Shown here: positions 7,933-14,845 of the stretch, piece after piece
Layout of the letters: every line of letters begins with the position of its first letter
Numbering within the stretch: position 1 is the first letter of the stretch
DNA from: a virus
Length of the DNA: 20,854 nucleotides
Virus record (IMG/VR): IMGVR_UViG_3300034198_002201
Coordinates: 1 to 20,854 of that record
Strand: one strand, 5' to 3'
Made by a program: the position numbers and the translations under genes
Notes under the pieces: generated by a model
What the model saw: the letters and a program-made list of their open reading frames with translations, nothing else
Database searches by the model: none
Told to the model about the DNA's origin: nothing

Positions 7933-8322
7933 TTAGAAGTCACCACCGAGGGCGATGACCTTGGTCAACTGTGACACCGTGGTGGCGCACCCAACGCGAG
8001 CATTTGTGTCAGGAAGGATAAGGTTACTGTAGGTAGCGAGGTTGCGGTTCGCTTTGACGGTAGCAGTGGAGGTTGCTGCCGTTACTGCAATCTGGTCGAA
8101 GAGTGTCCATGAGGAACCTGCGTCTAGTGACAAGAAGATGTTCACAAGAGCAGCCGCTGAAGAAGCCGCGCATTGCACGTCAATCTCCAGTACACGCGTA
8201 CCACTCGCAGCGCCCACTATGAGGGTGGTTACACCCGTAGCACCCGTGAGGTCGGTAACAGCAGAAGACACCGACGTGACCGCGATGCGTGGGGTAGAGA
8301 TGAAGGCGGGAGAAGTTGCCAT
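7933..8322 (-). CDS. Small beta-rich virion structural protein
   Basis: This encodes 129 residues, rich in Ala, Thr, Val and Ser with alternating hydrophobic residues. It reads as a single beta sandwich: TPRIAVTSVSSAV, TTLIVGAASGTRVLEIDVQC, LVNIFLSLDAGSSWTLFDQIAV, then NLILPDTNARVGCA and a closing VIALGGDF. Similar small proteins occur in many environmental phages as unassigned structural proteins; I recognise the pattern but not a named function. It sits between the collagen-like and LamG-like genes and is probably part of the same appendage or a surface decoration. The ATG at 8322 follows a duplicated AAGGAATAAGGAATAAC sequence that offers two overlapping ribosome sites. Confidence 0.7.
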   Translation of the reverse strand: MATSPAFISTPRIAVTSVSSAVTDLTGATGVTTLIVGAASGTRVLEIDVQCAASSAAALVNIFLSLDAGSSWTLFDQIAVTAATSTATVKANRNLATYSNLILPDTNARVGCATTVSQLTKVIALGGDF

Positions 8323-8338
8323 TGTTATTCCTTATTCC

Positions 8339-8881
8339 TTATACGTAGAACTGGTTTAGGAGGATTGAGTTGGCGGGGCCAGTTGGACCGGTCGGGCCTG
8401 TGGAGCCGGTGGCTCCGGTAGCGCCCCGAGGGAGGGAGAAGTTGAACACAGCAGCGGTGCTGGTACCTGAGTTTGTTACCGATGCAGAAGCCCCACTAGT
8501 TACTGTGCCCACAGTGATAGTTGGCGAGGGTCCGATGGGGCCTCGTGGTCCGGTGGGTCCGGGGTTACCAATGAATGAGTAGGACTGGCCCCAATCACCG
8601 TATGCCTTTGGGCCGTAGTAACGGGAGTTCAGGGTGTCCAAGTAGAAGTCGCGGTTAGAACCAAGGGAGTTCGACGGAGCGCCCTCACCGGAGTACCAAG
8701 TGGCACCAGTAGAACTGGCCCCAATTTCTGCGAGAATCGCCTCAACGGTGGTGCCGTTATAGAACCCGCCAGCGTCTGCTACAGAAACCGAGGCGGCGGT
8801 AACTGGGTTAGCCGAGATGGTTACCGAGGAGGTCGTTGAGGTTGATGAAAGCCCTGACCCTATTACAAGTTCACGAGACAT
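8339..8881 (-). CDS. Collagen-like virion fibre protein
   Basis: This encodes 180 residues. Two Gly-X-Y blocks are evident: GNPGPTGPRGPIGP (about residues 109-122) and GATGATGSTGPTGPTGP near the C-terminus. Between them lies a beta segment, TVGTVTSGASASVTNSG then FNFSLPRG, which is a common spacer in phage collagen-like proteins. The N-terminal part is beta-rich with DFYLDTLNSRYYGPKAYGDWG, another phrase typical of phage and bacterial collagen-like fibres. Gly-X-Y blocks suggest a trimeric triple helix, so this is likely a fibre or whisker shaft. It ends 16 bases before the beta-sandwich protein gene, and its stop is part of that gene's ribosome-binding region. Confidence 0.85.
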   Translation of the reverse strand: MSRELVIGSGLSSTSTTSSVTISANPVTAASVSVADAGGFYNGTTVEAILAEIGASSTGATWYSGEGAPSNSLGSNRDFYLDTLNSRYYGPKAYGDWGQSYSFIGNPGPTGPRGPIGPSPTITVGTVTSGASASVTNSGTSTAAVFNFSLPRGATGATGSTGPTGPTGPANSILLNQFYV

Positions 8882-8886
8882 TTTAC

Positions 8887-9081
8887 CTACCCTGCGATTA
8901 CATAGTCTGACTGGAAGGTCAGGTAGTCTCCATTGTACCTTACCGCTGTGGCTAACACGTTAGAAACGGTATCTTGACTAGGCTGGTTTATACCTGAGTG
9001 TGGTTCCCTGAGTCGTGCGGTCATAACCGACCGGACTAACCGTGCCTGCTCAGGAGTGCTGGGCGTAGGAAGGAGACTCAT
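8887..9081 (-). CDS. Small protein of unknown function in the fibre cassette
   Basis: This encodes 64 residues. The ATG at 9081 lies in an ATGA overlap with the stop of the collar-domain gene, and the stop is 5 bases before the collagen-like gene, so the position strongly supports a real gene. The first half is helix-like and basic (TPEQARLVRSVMTARLRE); the second is more extended (ATAVRYNGDYLTFQSDYVIAG). I do not recognise a family. It could be a small tail-fibre assembly factor or a minor virion part, given the fibre genes on both sides. Confidence 0.65.
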   Translation of the reverse strand: MSLLPTPSTPEQARLVRSVMTARLREPHSGINQPSQDTVSNVLATAVRYNGDYLTFQSDYVIAG

Positions 9082-10481
9082 GCGTATCGGATGAAGTACC
9101 GAATGGCGTAGTTGGATGGTTCAACACTCAGAGGGGTGGCCGACCCAGTCGACGCTGTCGTCCCAGAGAGAGTGTGGGCGTGAGACCCTGCGGAAGAGGA
9201 CGTGCCAGTGAACGAGGGCAGGTCTACGGCGTGGGTGTGTCCTGCGCCCGATGGTGCCCCGGTGGTGCCTGATACGGCGTGAGTGTGCTCTATGTTGAAA
9301 CCGGTGGACGGCGTGTTGGCCTTCAAATCCGTTGTCGTCATGTAACCCCACAGGTCTCCCTTGTTGAAGGCGAAGCCTTGGTAGGTGGTCACCGCCGTGG
9401 GGTTGGTCGTAGCACTGAAAGAGTGGGTGTGGCTGTCCGTGCTACTGGCGGTGGTTACCTGCGGGTGGTCGTGGTCGATAGCGTGGGTGTGCGCAGCAGT
9501 GGTGGTCATGGACGCGTCAGTGCCGAGACCGTGGGTGTGAGCAGGGAGGTTCCCCTCAGCCACAGATACGGTGTGGTTGGCCCCGCCATAGCGAGTACCC
9601 AATGCCCGCGCAGCAGTCTTGCCCGACAGGAAGTGGCCGCGGAAGTCAGGAAGGTTGAACGTGGTGGAGGAGTCCCCAGCACCGTAGGTGGTTCCCAGCA
9701 CCCCGTAGAGGGTTGCGTAGGTGGTGCGTGATATGGCAGAACCGTCTGCCTCCATCCATACAGCCGAGGACGGCGCTGATGTGGCAGGCCACATAATGAT
9801 TGCACCAACTGGCACACCCGGATCAATGGGGGCCTTCGCGAGTTCCTGCCATGCCCCACTGCGCTTTACATACACGCCCGCTGAGTCGCCGTTGGTAAGA
9901 GTGGTCTTGAAGTACAGGTCGCCGTCTGAGCCTAGACTCGTTGAGGGAACCGCTCCTTGCAACCGGATACCGGAGGTTGACTTCGCGCGCTTGTCCACGA
10001 TGCGGCTGGAAGTGACCGACGTTGCACCGCTGCGATACACAGCGGCCAAGACCACATCGGTGGCGGGGTCGATATGTTTGGTGGGGTCAGCAGTAACGCC
10101 CGGAGCGAGGCGGGAAACTGACAGTGGGTACAAAGGGTTGGCCGCACTCTCCACGCCAGCCACGGAGGTAATGGTTACCGTGTCCCCGCTCTTACGGGCA
10201 ATAACCAAATCGAAGCGGTTGTTGGAGGTGGTGAGCGCACCCAGAGCAAGGTTGGCCGAGGCGGCAACGGAGTATGCGACGTTGTTCAGAACCACATACC
10301 CCGCTGCCACGTTAACGGTTGCGTCGGGAGTCGACTGCGCCGTTACCTCGCAGCCTTCAATAACACCTGAGGTACGGCTTCCAAGTATCTCAAAGTCCAA
10401 GGCATCCGGTTCGGCCTGATCTAGGGCGTTGTATTTACCCCCAGTAGACGTGTCGGTAGCGTTGGGGATTATGTAAGCCAT
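9078..10481 (-). CDS. Tail-collar-domain fibre protein with His-rich tip
   Basis: This encodes 467 residues. The N-terminal about 220 residues are beta-rich and probably form the shaft or attachment part. Residues 224-282 match the phage tail collar domain (PVGAIIMWPATSAPSSAVWM, then TTYATLYGVLGTTYGAGDSS and FNLPDFRGHFLSG). The C-terminal part carries seven H-x-H motifs (H315/317, H331/333, H337/339, H351/353, H399/401, H415/417, H434/436), then NYAIRYFIRYA. In T4 gp12 and similar fibres such pairs hold metal ions in the trimeric receptor-binding tip. I infer a metal-stabilised trimer involved in adsorption. The ATG at 10481 follows GAGGT at good spacing. It begins the adhesin cassette, 37 bases after the small head gene. 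Confidence 0.88.
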   Translation of the reverse strand: MAYIIPNATDTSTGGKYNALDQAEPDALDFEILGSRTSGVIEGCEVTAQSTPDATVNVAAGYVVLNNVAYSVAASANLALGALTTSNNRFDLVIARKSGDTVTITSVAGVESAANPLYPLSVSRLAPGVTADPTKHIDPATDVVLAAVYRSGATSVTSSRIVDKRAKSTSGIRLQGAVPSTSLGSDGDLYFKTTLTNGDSAGVYVKRSGAWQELAKAPIDPGVPVGAIIMWPATSAPSSAVWMEADGSAISRTTYATLYGVLGTTYGAGDSSTTFNLPDFRGHFLSGKTAARALGTRYGGANHTVSVAEGNLPAHTHGLGTDASMTTTAAHTHAIDHDHPQVTTASSTDSHTHSFSATTNPTAVTTYQGFAFNKGDLWGYMTTTDLKANTPSTGFNIEHTHAVSGTTGAPSGAGHTHAVDLPSFTGTSSSAGSHAHTLSGTTASTGSATPLSVEPSNYAIRYFIRYA

Positions 10482-10518
10482 GGTTTACCTCAGTTGGTTT
10501 AGATCGCTGGGAAAGGGG

Positions 10519-10761
10519 TCACGCCAGCGTGTCGTAGATGTTGCCGTACCCGCGGAGGTATTCGTACATGTCTGCGGGGATTCGGTAACGCTTTCCGTCA
10601 ACGAAGTCGTAGGTCTGGGTACCCCACATGAAGTTGAACGTGCCCTTGATGCGAGCGGTCTTGAGGTGGTCGGTTACTTCTTGCTCTTCTACTTCCACCA
10701 CCTCATCAGTGGTTTCAGCGTCTTCGGCTTCAGCAAATACTGACTGCGGTTTGCGTGCCAT
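10519..10761 (-). CDS. Small acidic protein following the capsid gene
   Basis: This encodes 80 residues. The first 30 are strongly acidic (AEAEDAETTDEVVEVEEQE); the rest is a compact region with TFNFMWGTQTYDFVDGKRYRIPADMYEYLRG. Small proteins of this sort often follow the major capsid gene in phages, and I recognise the layout but not a firm function. It may be a minor head protein. The ATG at 10761 has AAGGAG upstream, and its start lies only 24 bases beyond a strong hairpin, so its expression depends on read-through from the capsid gene or on a promoter hidden in that hairpin. Confidence 0.7.
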   Translation of the reverse strand: MARKPQSVFAEAEDAETTDEVVEVEEQEVTDHLKTARIKGTFNFMWGTQTYDFVDGKRYRIPADMYEYLRGYGNIYDTLA

Positions 10762-10785
10762 GTGGTACTCCTTGTATTGGAAATG

Positions 10786-10817
10786 AATATGGGCGGGGGT
10801 TTCCCCCCGCCCATATT
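10786..10817 (-). terminator. Strong hairpin after the major capsid gene (terminator or attenuator)
   Basis: A perfect 14 bp inverted repeat (arms 10786-10799 and 10804-10817, AATATGGGCGGGGG and its complement) closes on a 4-base loop. On the minus strand it sits 30 bases after the capsid stop and is followed by CATTTCC, a poor U-tract. It could be a leaky terminator that reduces read-through into the fibre and tail genes, or a 3' stabilising structure that protects capsid mRNA. The stem itself is seen directly; the role is inferred. Confidence 0.75.
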
Positions 10818-10847
10818 ACTATAACTGTGAGAGTGCTATCAAGAACC

Positions 10848-11930
10848 TCAAGATGTGAGGCTGTTGGTGATAGCACCGCCCTTGGTGTTGATGACCACGC
10901 GGCTTTCGTGGGTGATTACACCGAAGCCCCAGATGGCGTACCAAGCGAGGCCGTGCTCACGACCGAAGTCGATGACGCCACCGTCGCGCAGTTCCACTGG
11001 GAGTGAAATGGCGTGGCCGAAGGCGTTGTCACCGATCATGATCGCTGAGTAGGTGTTGTCGTTACGGGTGGCTGAACTTGCTGAGCCAGCGCCCAGACCC
11101 TTCGCGACCTGAGTGGTCTCAATGAATACCACGTCGTACATGCGGCCGATTTCACCAAGCATGAAGTTGCCGGGGGCAGCGTACTTGGTGACTTCGATGA
11201 ACTCTGGCCAGTCGCGGAGTGAGCGGCTCTGGCTTGGGTGCACGAAGCAGACGTAGGTGTCGCCAAGGCGAGGGATGTTGTTGGCAGAGAGGCGCTCCAC
11301 CGCATCCTTGATGGTTGCGGGTGAGAGGAAGCCTGCCGCAGACGCTGAAGCGCCAGCAGCGCCGTACTCGTAAGGAGCGATTGAACCACGGACTGAACCG
11401 TTGGTCGCACGACCGAAGATTACGTCGGGAGCGGTGCCACTGGTGCCGCCGAAGGTGGTGCCTGCTGCGTACAGCGTGTTGCGGGCTTGGTTGTCCATGC
11501 TCTGGGCCATGTGACGGCCAAGGAGGCGGCTAGCCGAAGCCATCACGTCATCGAATGACGCGTTGAGGAGCAGTTCGGTTACGGCGACAGCCTTACCCTG
11601 TTCCTTCACGGTGATGCTGATCTGGCTGGCTGACAGCGCTGATGGGTCCAGACGTACACCTTCGGTGAGTTCTGCACCAGCGTCTTCAGTGAGGAGGTTC
11701 TTGTAACGCATGAAGTTGATGGTCAAACCGGGCTGAACGCCGAGTTCGGTCTTCTTCACAGCGAACTGCTCAAAGCGGAGCACGGGCATCGCTTGGAACA
11801 GGATTTCCTTTGACCAGATAGTCTGGATCGCGGGAGTTAGCGCTGAGTTGGTACCGGGGTAGTTGGTAGCGTTATAACCTGCGGTTGAAGAGGTTGTAAT
11901 GCCGCCACCAGTGGGTGAGGGAAATGCCAT
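10848..11930 (-). CDS. Major capsid protein, N4-gp56 family (HK97 fold)
   Basis: This encodes 360 residues. Features of the N4-gp56-type capsid family are evident: an N-terminal region ending in FQAMPVLRFEQFAVKKTELG, then LTEDAGAELTEGVRLDP and VKEQGKAVAVTELLL, a long helical stretch with LGRHMAQSMDNQARNTLY, and the late block CFVHPSQSRSLRDWPEF followed by GNFMLGEIGRMYDVVFIETT. It forms the icosahedral shell. It lies directly after the scaffold gene and uses one of the strongest ribosome sites in the window (AGGAGGA, 7 bases before the ATG at 11930), in keeping with high production. No N-terminal cleavage peptide is apparent, and no maturation protease gene was found near it. Confidence 0.93.
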   Translation of the reverse strand: MAFPSPTGGGITTSSTAGYNATNYPGTNSALTPAIQTIWSKEILFQAMPVLRFEQFAVKKTELGVQPGLTINFMRYKNLLTEDAGAELTEGVRLDPSALSASQISITVKEQGKAVAVTELLLNASFDDVMASASRLLGRHMAQSMDNQARNTLYAAGTTFGGTSGTAPDVIFGRATNGSVRGSIAPYEYGAAGASASAAGFLSPATIKDAVERLSANNIPRLGDTYVCFVHPSQSRSLRDWPEFIEVTKYAAPGNFMLGEIGRMYDVVFIETTQVAKGLGAGSASSATRNDNTYSAIMIGDNAFGHAISLPVELRDGGVIDFGREHGLAWYAIWGFGVITHESRVVINTKGGAITNSLTS

Positions 11931-11937
11931 GGAAGTA

Positions 11938-11944
11938 TCCTCCT
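11938..11944 (-). promoter_or_regulatory. Strong ribosome-binding site of the capsid gene
   Basis: AGGAGGA on the minus strand, 7 bases before the capsid ATG, is a near-ideal anti-SD match and fixes the start. Confidence 0.85.
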
Positions 11945-11965
11945 AGGATAATTGGGATTTAGGGG

Positions 11966-12745
11966 TTAGAAACGGCCACGTGAGTTTGGCCGAGCGTTTA
12001 GTAGACGATCCCTCATTTTTGCGTACTGATCCATCGGCATATTGCGGATATCATCCGCCGAGAACGACTGGTATTCCATCTGATTATCCAAGGGTCCGAC
12101 AGGAGGAGCGGTAACCTGCGCCCCCCGCAAACGGTTCGGTTGAGCCGCTTGCTGGATTGACTCAATGATAGCACTACTTCTTGCACGAAGTGCACCAATT
12201 GAGTTCTCTATATCCTCTTGCGAGTTACCGGAGATAAGATCAAGTAGTTCAGGAATGATTGCTTCCTGCTCCTCGGCCATACGACGTGAACGGTATGACT
12301 CCAGAGCCTGAAGCGCGCGCTCCTTCTCAAGGACAGCCTCTTGGGCCATCCGCTGCTGTTCCATCTCTTGGAACTTCACTGACCACTCTTGTTCGACTTG
12401 ATTCAGTCGCTGCTTGAACTGGTCCTCGGTGCGAGCGAGGAGTTCCTTGGCGGTCAGTTCTTCTATTTCACGCTGACGCAGAACGTCTGCTTCTTTCTTT
12501 GCCCGGTCCTCAGCCAGACGGATTGCATCTTCACGTTCCTTTGCAAGGACGTTCAGTTGGTCTTCCATCTGCTTGTAGCGCGACTCTGAATCCTCAAGGC
12601 GCTTGTAGAGTTTGTCCTTTTCCTGCTGACGAATCTTCGTCACTTCCTCTTCTGAGAAATACTTCTCATTTGAGGGCATGTTTGCGGAGTTCAGAGGAAC
12701 TCCGCGCTCAACAGGAATAGTGATTCCATCATTTACTTCTGACAT
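11966..12745 (-). CDS. Capsid scaffolding protein
   Basis: This encodes 259 residues and lies between portal and capsid genes, the standard place for scaffold. Residues 30-165 are almost continuous charged helix with heptad-like spacing (EEEVTKIRQQEKDKLYKRLE through RMAQEAVLEKERALQALES), indicating a long coiled coil. Residues 200-225 are Pro/Gly-rich. The C-terminus has SFSADDIRNMPMDQYAKMRD, a short motif recalling the C-terminal tails of phage scaffold proteins. Scaffold guides capsid assembly around the portal and is later removed. No protease domain is fused to it. The ATG at 12745 has GAGGT upstream. The 54 bases separating it from the portal stop hold no clear signal. Confidence 0.88.
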   Translation of the reverse strand: MSEVNDGITIPVERGVPLNSANMPSNEKYFSEEEVTKIRQQEKDKLYKRLEDSESRYKQMEDQLNVLAKEREDAIRLAEDRAKKEADVLRQREIEELTAKELLARTEDQFKQRLNQVEQEWSVKFQEMEQQRMAQEAVLEKERALQALESYRSRRMAEEQEAIIPELLDLISGNSQEDIENSIGALRARSSAIIESIQQAAQPNRLRGAQVTAPPVGPLDNQMEYQSFSADDIRNMPMDQYAKMRDRLLNARPNSRGRF

Positions 12746-12799
12746 TGCTTTTACCTCTGTATGGTTGGGCGTCTACTGACGTGAGTTATGAATCTCGGT

Positions 12800-14485
12800 T
12801 TATTCTTCGTCGGGCACGCGGCGCTGGGCTAGCCGTGCTCCGTATGCCTTTGCTACTAGGTTGTTCATCATTCCAGCACCCTCCGGAGATACTTGCATAC
12901 CGGGAAGGGTTCCAGCATTATCGCCGTTACCGGCTGCTGTTACATTAGCACCTCCAGCAGATACTACGTTGGCGGTGCCGTCCGGGCCGGGGACCATACC
13001 AGTAGACATCATTACGGCTTGGTTGATTTGGGCGCGGAGCATGTCCAAGGCTCCCTGATCAAGCAGGTCGTCTCGGAGTTCTTCAAAGATTTCAGCCATC
13101 TTCTCGTTCGGGAACTCTTCACCAAGAATGCGCAGAGCGCCCTTCTTGGATTCCAGACCCATACCCATCTTCGACTGGACTTCGTTGAGTTTGATAAGCA
13201 CGTCCACGGGAAGTGGCTCTGGCCAGTGAATCTCTGTCCGGTAGGTCAAGGGGTCCGCGGGGTCAAGTTGCGGAAGTTGGTCAGGCTCAGGTTGCTCAGC
13301 CACAGAAGGGTTGTACACCAGAGCCTCGGGGGCAAACACCACTGCGGTACGGATGATCAACTCGTTGATCTTCTGAAGCCCCTTGGTGAAGTGGATGCGC
13401 TTCATATGGTAACGGTTCATGATTGGCTGATACTGGATAGCCAGCGCCGTACCGGAAGTGTTTGAGATTGGTTGGGTCTGGCCCAGAGCGTTCTCTGGTA
13501 CGCCCGTGATTTCGTGCATGGTGCGCTTTAGGAATTGGATGTACTCCAGAGCGCCCGCCATCTCACCTCGGGATTCAAGGTTGAACACCTTGGCGTCCTT
13601 GGGAAGACCAGCCCAGACCTTCTTTGGTCCGCGCTCAAGTTGCGCGGCCTTAGCACCAGTGATGATGGTTACTGGTGAAGCGTGGTAGTTGATGATGTCC
13701 GATACTTCGGTCATCTTCTCGTTCAGTTCGCGGTTGAGGGGGATGATGTCCCAGATGTCGCTCTGGCCCCAAGGAGATGACGAGATGCTCATGTTGGGGA
13801 TGTGCACAATCGGAATGGTGCCGATGGGATTAGGATACTGGTCGATCAGTTCGTCGTTGACGTACTGTTCGATGAGGTCGTCAGTAAGAATCTCCGTGAA
13901 GGTGTACACCTGCCGCGTGCCCTCTGGACTTGTACCCCAGAACCGGTACTTCAGTTTGAAGCGAAGCAGACGGTCCCTATCGTGAGGGTGGTACTCAGGG
14001 AATGAGTGGGCTGGGTTGAGTGGGATCACCCGGATTCTGCCGGGGTGAGTAACACCCATGCCGTCTTGGTACGAATCTTCGTAAGCCACCTTGCAGAACG
14101 CATCGCCAGTGACGCTTGCGAGTTGCCCAAGTTCCCACAATACGGTGTGCTTGTTGTTGTGTGTCTCCCAAACCTGCTGGAGCAGATAGGGAATAACGGC
14201 TGCGTTTTGTTCGGGCACTTTAAACTGAATGCCCTTACCAAAACAAAAGTTAGTGATGTAGTCGGACATCGTGCGAACGTAGTTCATCGTGATGTTCGCC
14301 TCGCCGGTTTCACGGCGGTATGACCAGTGATGTCCAAGATAGAAGGCCCACGCCGCTGAGTACCGGTTCATGCGGGGGCCGTGGACTTCAAATTCCTCGT
14401 CAGCCAACTCAACGAGGCCGAGAGGGGAGATGGAGACTGTTAAATCGTTACTACTAGCCCTATACGAGGGTGACCAGAAATCCAT
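12800..14485 (-). CDS. Portal protein (SPP1 gp6-like)
   Basis: This encodes 561 residues, a normal portal length. Recognisable portal features include NRYSAAWAFYLGHHW near the N-terminus, ITMNYVRTMSDYITNFCFGK (about residues 65-84), IPIVHIPNM, and the stem-wing region EYIQFLKRTMHEITGVPENA followed by NTSGTALAIQYQPIMNRY (about 314-359). The C-terminal 90 residues are Gly/Ala/Asn-rich and probably disordered (residues 490-545). The portal forms the dodecameric ring for DNA entry and docking of terminase and neck. The ATG at 14485 is preceded only by a distant GAGAGGG, 11 bases away, a weak site consistent with the low copy number needed. The 51-base gap upstream carries AAAAGTGGTAA, also seen after the terminase gene. 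Confidence 0.93.
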   Translation of the reverse strand: MDFWSPSYRASSNDLTVSISPLGLVELADEEFEVHGPRMNRYSAAWAFYLGHHWSYRRETGEANITMNYVRTMSDYITNFCFGKGIQFKVPEQNAAVIPYLLQQVWETHNNKHTVLWELGQLASVTGDAFCKVAYEDSYQDGMGVTHPGRIRVIPLNPAHSFPEYHPHDRDRLLRFKLKYRFWGTSPEGTRQVYTFTEILTDDLIEQYVNDELIDQYPNPIGTIPIVHIPNMSISSSPWGQSDIWDIIPLNRELNEKMTEVSDIINYHASPVTIITGAKAAQLERGPKKVWAGLPKDAKVFNLESRGEMAGALEYIQFLKRTMHEITGVPENALGQTQPISNTSGTALAIQYQPIMNRYHMKRIHFTKGLQKINELIIRTAVVFAPEALVYNPSVAEQPEPDQLPQLDPADPLTYRTEIHWPEPLPVDVLIKLNEVQSKMGMGLESKKGALRILGEEFPNEKMAEIFEELRDDLLDQGALDMLRAQINQAVMMSTGMVPGPDGTANVVSAGGANVTAAGNGDNAGTLPGMQVSPEGAGMMNNLVAKAYGARLAQRRVPDEE

Positions 14486-14527
14486 GGGAATTTAGACCCT
14501 CTCTGTCATGACGAGTCGCATTACACT

Positions 14528-14538
14528 TTACCACTTTT
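14528..14538 (-). promoter_or_regulatory. Second copy of the AAAAGTGGTAA element
   Basis: An exact copy of the 11-mer found after the terminase gene. It overlaps the stop of the 14537-14845 gene, is followed on the minus strand by AGTGTAATG, and lies upstream of the portal. Sequence identity is direct; function is unknown. Confidence 0.3.
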
Positions 14539-14845
14539 AATGTACAAAGGGCGTAACCTTCTTTACCATACCAGTGGGTATGTGTATTGGATTGGAGATT
14601 ATTAGTCGGTTGTTGTCGTCATAGAAGTACGATGAACACACACTCGTGTGCCCAACCATGAAGTCCTTCATGAGAAACCCGACAGTAACGGGTGAGACAC
14701 CGGTTGGAGAGTAGTCGTCGTAGGACACCCAACCTTGGGGACCGTCAAACGCATCAATCCAGCGAACCTCAACTAGGGCCAAGTGTTGGGGAGAAGACTC
14801 TTCCTTGGTAGAAGGCCCTTCGGTTATGAATTGCGATCTGTTCAT
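14537..14845 (-). CDS. Small conserved-type phage protein, function unknown
   Basis: I choose the ATG at 14845, giving 102 residues from MNRSQFITEGPS, because upstream codons of the frame lie inside the phosphoesterase gene and look like shadow sequence. The overlap with that gene is 77 bases. The body reads VRWIDAFDGPQGWVSYDDY, then VSPVTVGFLMKDFMVGHTSV, and closes with NPIHIPTGMVKKVTPF. A W-x-D-A start followed by a tV-Gf-l strand and an I-P final strand is a pattern I associate with small phage proteins of unknown function in structural or regulatory regions. It lies just before the portal. No catalytic residues are evident. Confidence 0.65.
   Translation of the reverse strand: MNRSQFITEGPSTKEESSPQHLALVEVRWIDAFDGPQGWVSYDDYSPTGVSPVTVGFLMKDFMVGHTSVCSSYFYDDNNRLIISNPIHIPTGMVKKVTPFVH

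Noticed and set aside
8370-8582. Repeated GG-C/T triplets that look like a DNA repeat or array
   Set aside because: They are the codons of the collagen Gly-X-Y blocks; there are no regular spacers as in a CRISPR array.
9721-10419. Long plus-strand frame of 232 codons
   Set aside because: It is a shadow of the collar fibre gene, which has a clear domain and ribosome site on the minus strand.
12893-13465. Plus-strand frame of 190 codons
   Set aside because: It lies antisense to the portal gene with no signals of its own.
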